Shown: piece by piece, positions 41,811-42,065 of the stretch
Position numbering within the stretch: position 1 is the first letter of the stretch
Layout: each line of letters opens with the position of its first letter
DNA from: an uncultured Oceanospirillales bacterium
GTDB lineage: Bacteria; Pseudomonadota; Gammaproteobacteria; Pseudomonadales; Endozoicomonadaceae
Assembly (NCBI GenBank): GCA_947040555.1
Contig: CAMRBW010000020.1
Coordinates: 1 to 42,065 of the forward strand
DNA length: 42,065 nucleotides
Direction: 5' to 3'
The notes under the pieces: generated by a model
The model's database searches: none
The model's input: only the letters and a program-made list of their open reading frames with translations
Told to the model about the DNA's origin: nothing
Program-made: the position numbers and the translations under genes

Positions 41811-42038
41811 ATGGCCTGGATTGTCGCCATCATACTTACCCGTGGTCGTGTAACAGACAGTCTCCACGAAGGCAGACGACAGATCGACACCATTGGTTGG
41901 GCGGTTATCCTGTCTCAATTTTTTGCGGCTCTGGGCTACCTGTTTGGTAAGGCCGATGTCGGTTCCGCAGTCTCTGATATCGTCTCCGCTCTGGTCTCAA
42001 TAGACAGCAAACTAGGTACCGCAATGGCCTACTGCCTT
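41811..42038 (+). pseudogene. DUF979 membrane-protein fragment, cut at the contig end
   Basis: The frame from ATG 41811 (MAWIVAIILTRGRVTDSLHE) continues EGRRQIDTIGWAVILSQFFA, ALGYLFGKADVGSAVSDIV and DSKLGTAMAYC before the adapter. In DUF979 proteins, inner-membrane proteins of unknown function usually paired with DUF969, this segment lies well inside the protein after about 200 residues. Nothing upstream of 41811 encodes them, so the gene appears 5'-truncated as well as unfinished on the right. An AGGA lies 10 bp before the ATG, so a short product is possible. The family assignment is from remembered pattern. Confidence 0.5.
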
Positions 42039-42065
42039 AGATCGGAAGAGCACACGTCTGAACTC
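42039..42065 (+). other. Illumina sequencing adapter, not genomic
   Basis: The last 27 bases begin AGATCGGAAGAGCACACG and continue as the TruSeq-type read adapter. They run to the very end of the window. This is a library artefact left on the contig, so the true genomic sequence ends at 42038 or, allowing for chance matching, a base or two earlier. Confidence 0.97.

Noticed and set aside
1..42038. CRISPR array or tRNA/rRNA genes
   Set aside because: I looked for regularly spaced repeats and tRNA-like CCA-ended cloverleafs and saw none; the only regular repeats are the 33-bp, 16-bp and roughly 1.1-kb tandem units described.

Overview
The window reads as one end of a draft contig from an animal-associated marine gammaproteobacterium. 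The best guess is an Endozoicomonadaceae-like member of the Oceanospirillales. This is an inference from three things: a gammaproteobacterial core (rpsB, mtaD-ubiG-mupP-yciK, speA plus the carboxyspermidine pathway), many short inverted-repeat elements, and proteins typical of host-associated life (a TRAF/MATH protein, a ricin-B lectin protein, a C80-like peptidase domain). No rRNA or taxonomic marker other than rpsB is present. The last 27 bases (42039-42065) match Illumina adapter sequence, not genome.

Layout. 1-7.6 kb, minus strand: truncated rpsB, preceded in its direction of transcription by an apparently complete lower mevalonate cluster (HMG-CoA reductase, type 2 IPP isomerase, HMG-CoA synthase, mevalonate kinase, a second GHMP kinase that is probably phosphomevalonate kinase, diphosphomevalonate decarboxylase). 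7.7-13.8 kb, minus strand: small accessory genes (DUF4377-type lipoprotein, a secreted orphan, an RRM protein, a DUF2986 protein, an ornithine cyclodeaminase-family enzyme), short inverted-repeat elements, and an integron relic: one attC site between a broken STAS/SEC14-like cassette and a damaged isoprenylcysteine-methyltransferase-like cassette. 13.8-17.3 kb: a direct tandem array of three paralogous secreted-protein genes. Each repeat unit starts with a sequence resembling an IS66-type end, and the array is followed by a 113-bp MITE with an 8-bp target duplication. 17.9-19.7 kb: a 610-residue TRAF-like protein with Cys clusters, a coiled coil and a MATH domain very close to animal TRAF C-termini.

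19.8-31.8 kb: the genes mtaD, ubiG, mupP and yciK, which are usually adjacent in gammaproteobacteria, are split by two insertions. The first is a decaying gene for a tandem C80-like peptidase. The second is an RND efflux pair with a divergent two-component system. 32.3-34.7 kb: a large secreted protein with ricin-B beta-trefoils. 34.8-35.3 kb: a dead ISNCY-type transposase. 35.4-39.8 kb: speA, carboxyspermidine dehydrogenase and nspC, a polyamine operon preceded by a 9-codon leader ORF with a strong Shine-Dalgarno sequence. The right end holds an SdiA-regulated-domain protein, a two-TM orphan and a DUF979 fragment.

How they fit together: the core blocks supply isoprenoid precursors, ubiquinone synthesis, muropeptide recycling and spermidine. 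The accessory blocks look like host-interaction genes (TRAF mimic, lectin, peptidase, secreted paralogues) sitting among repeats and gene relics, which suggests active acquisition and decay.
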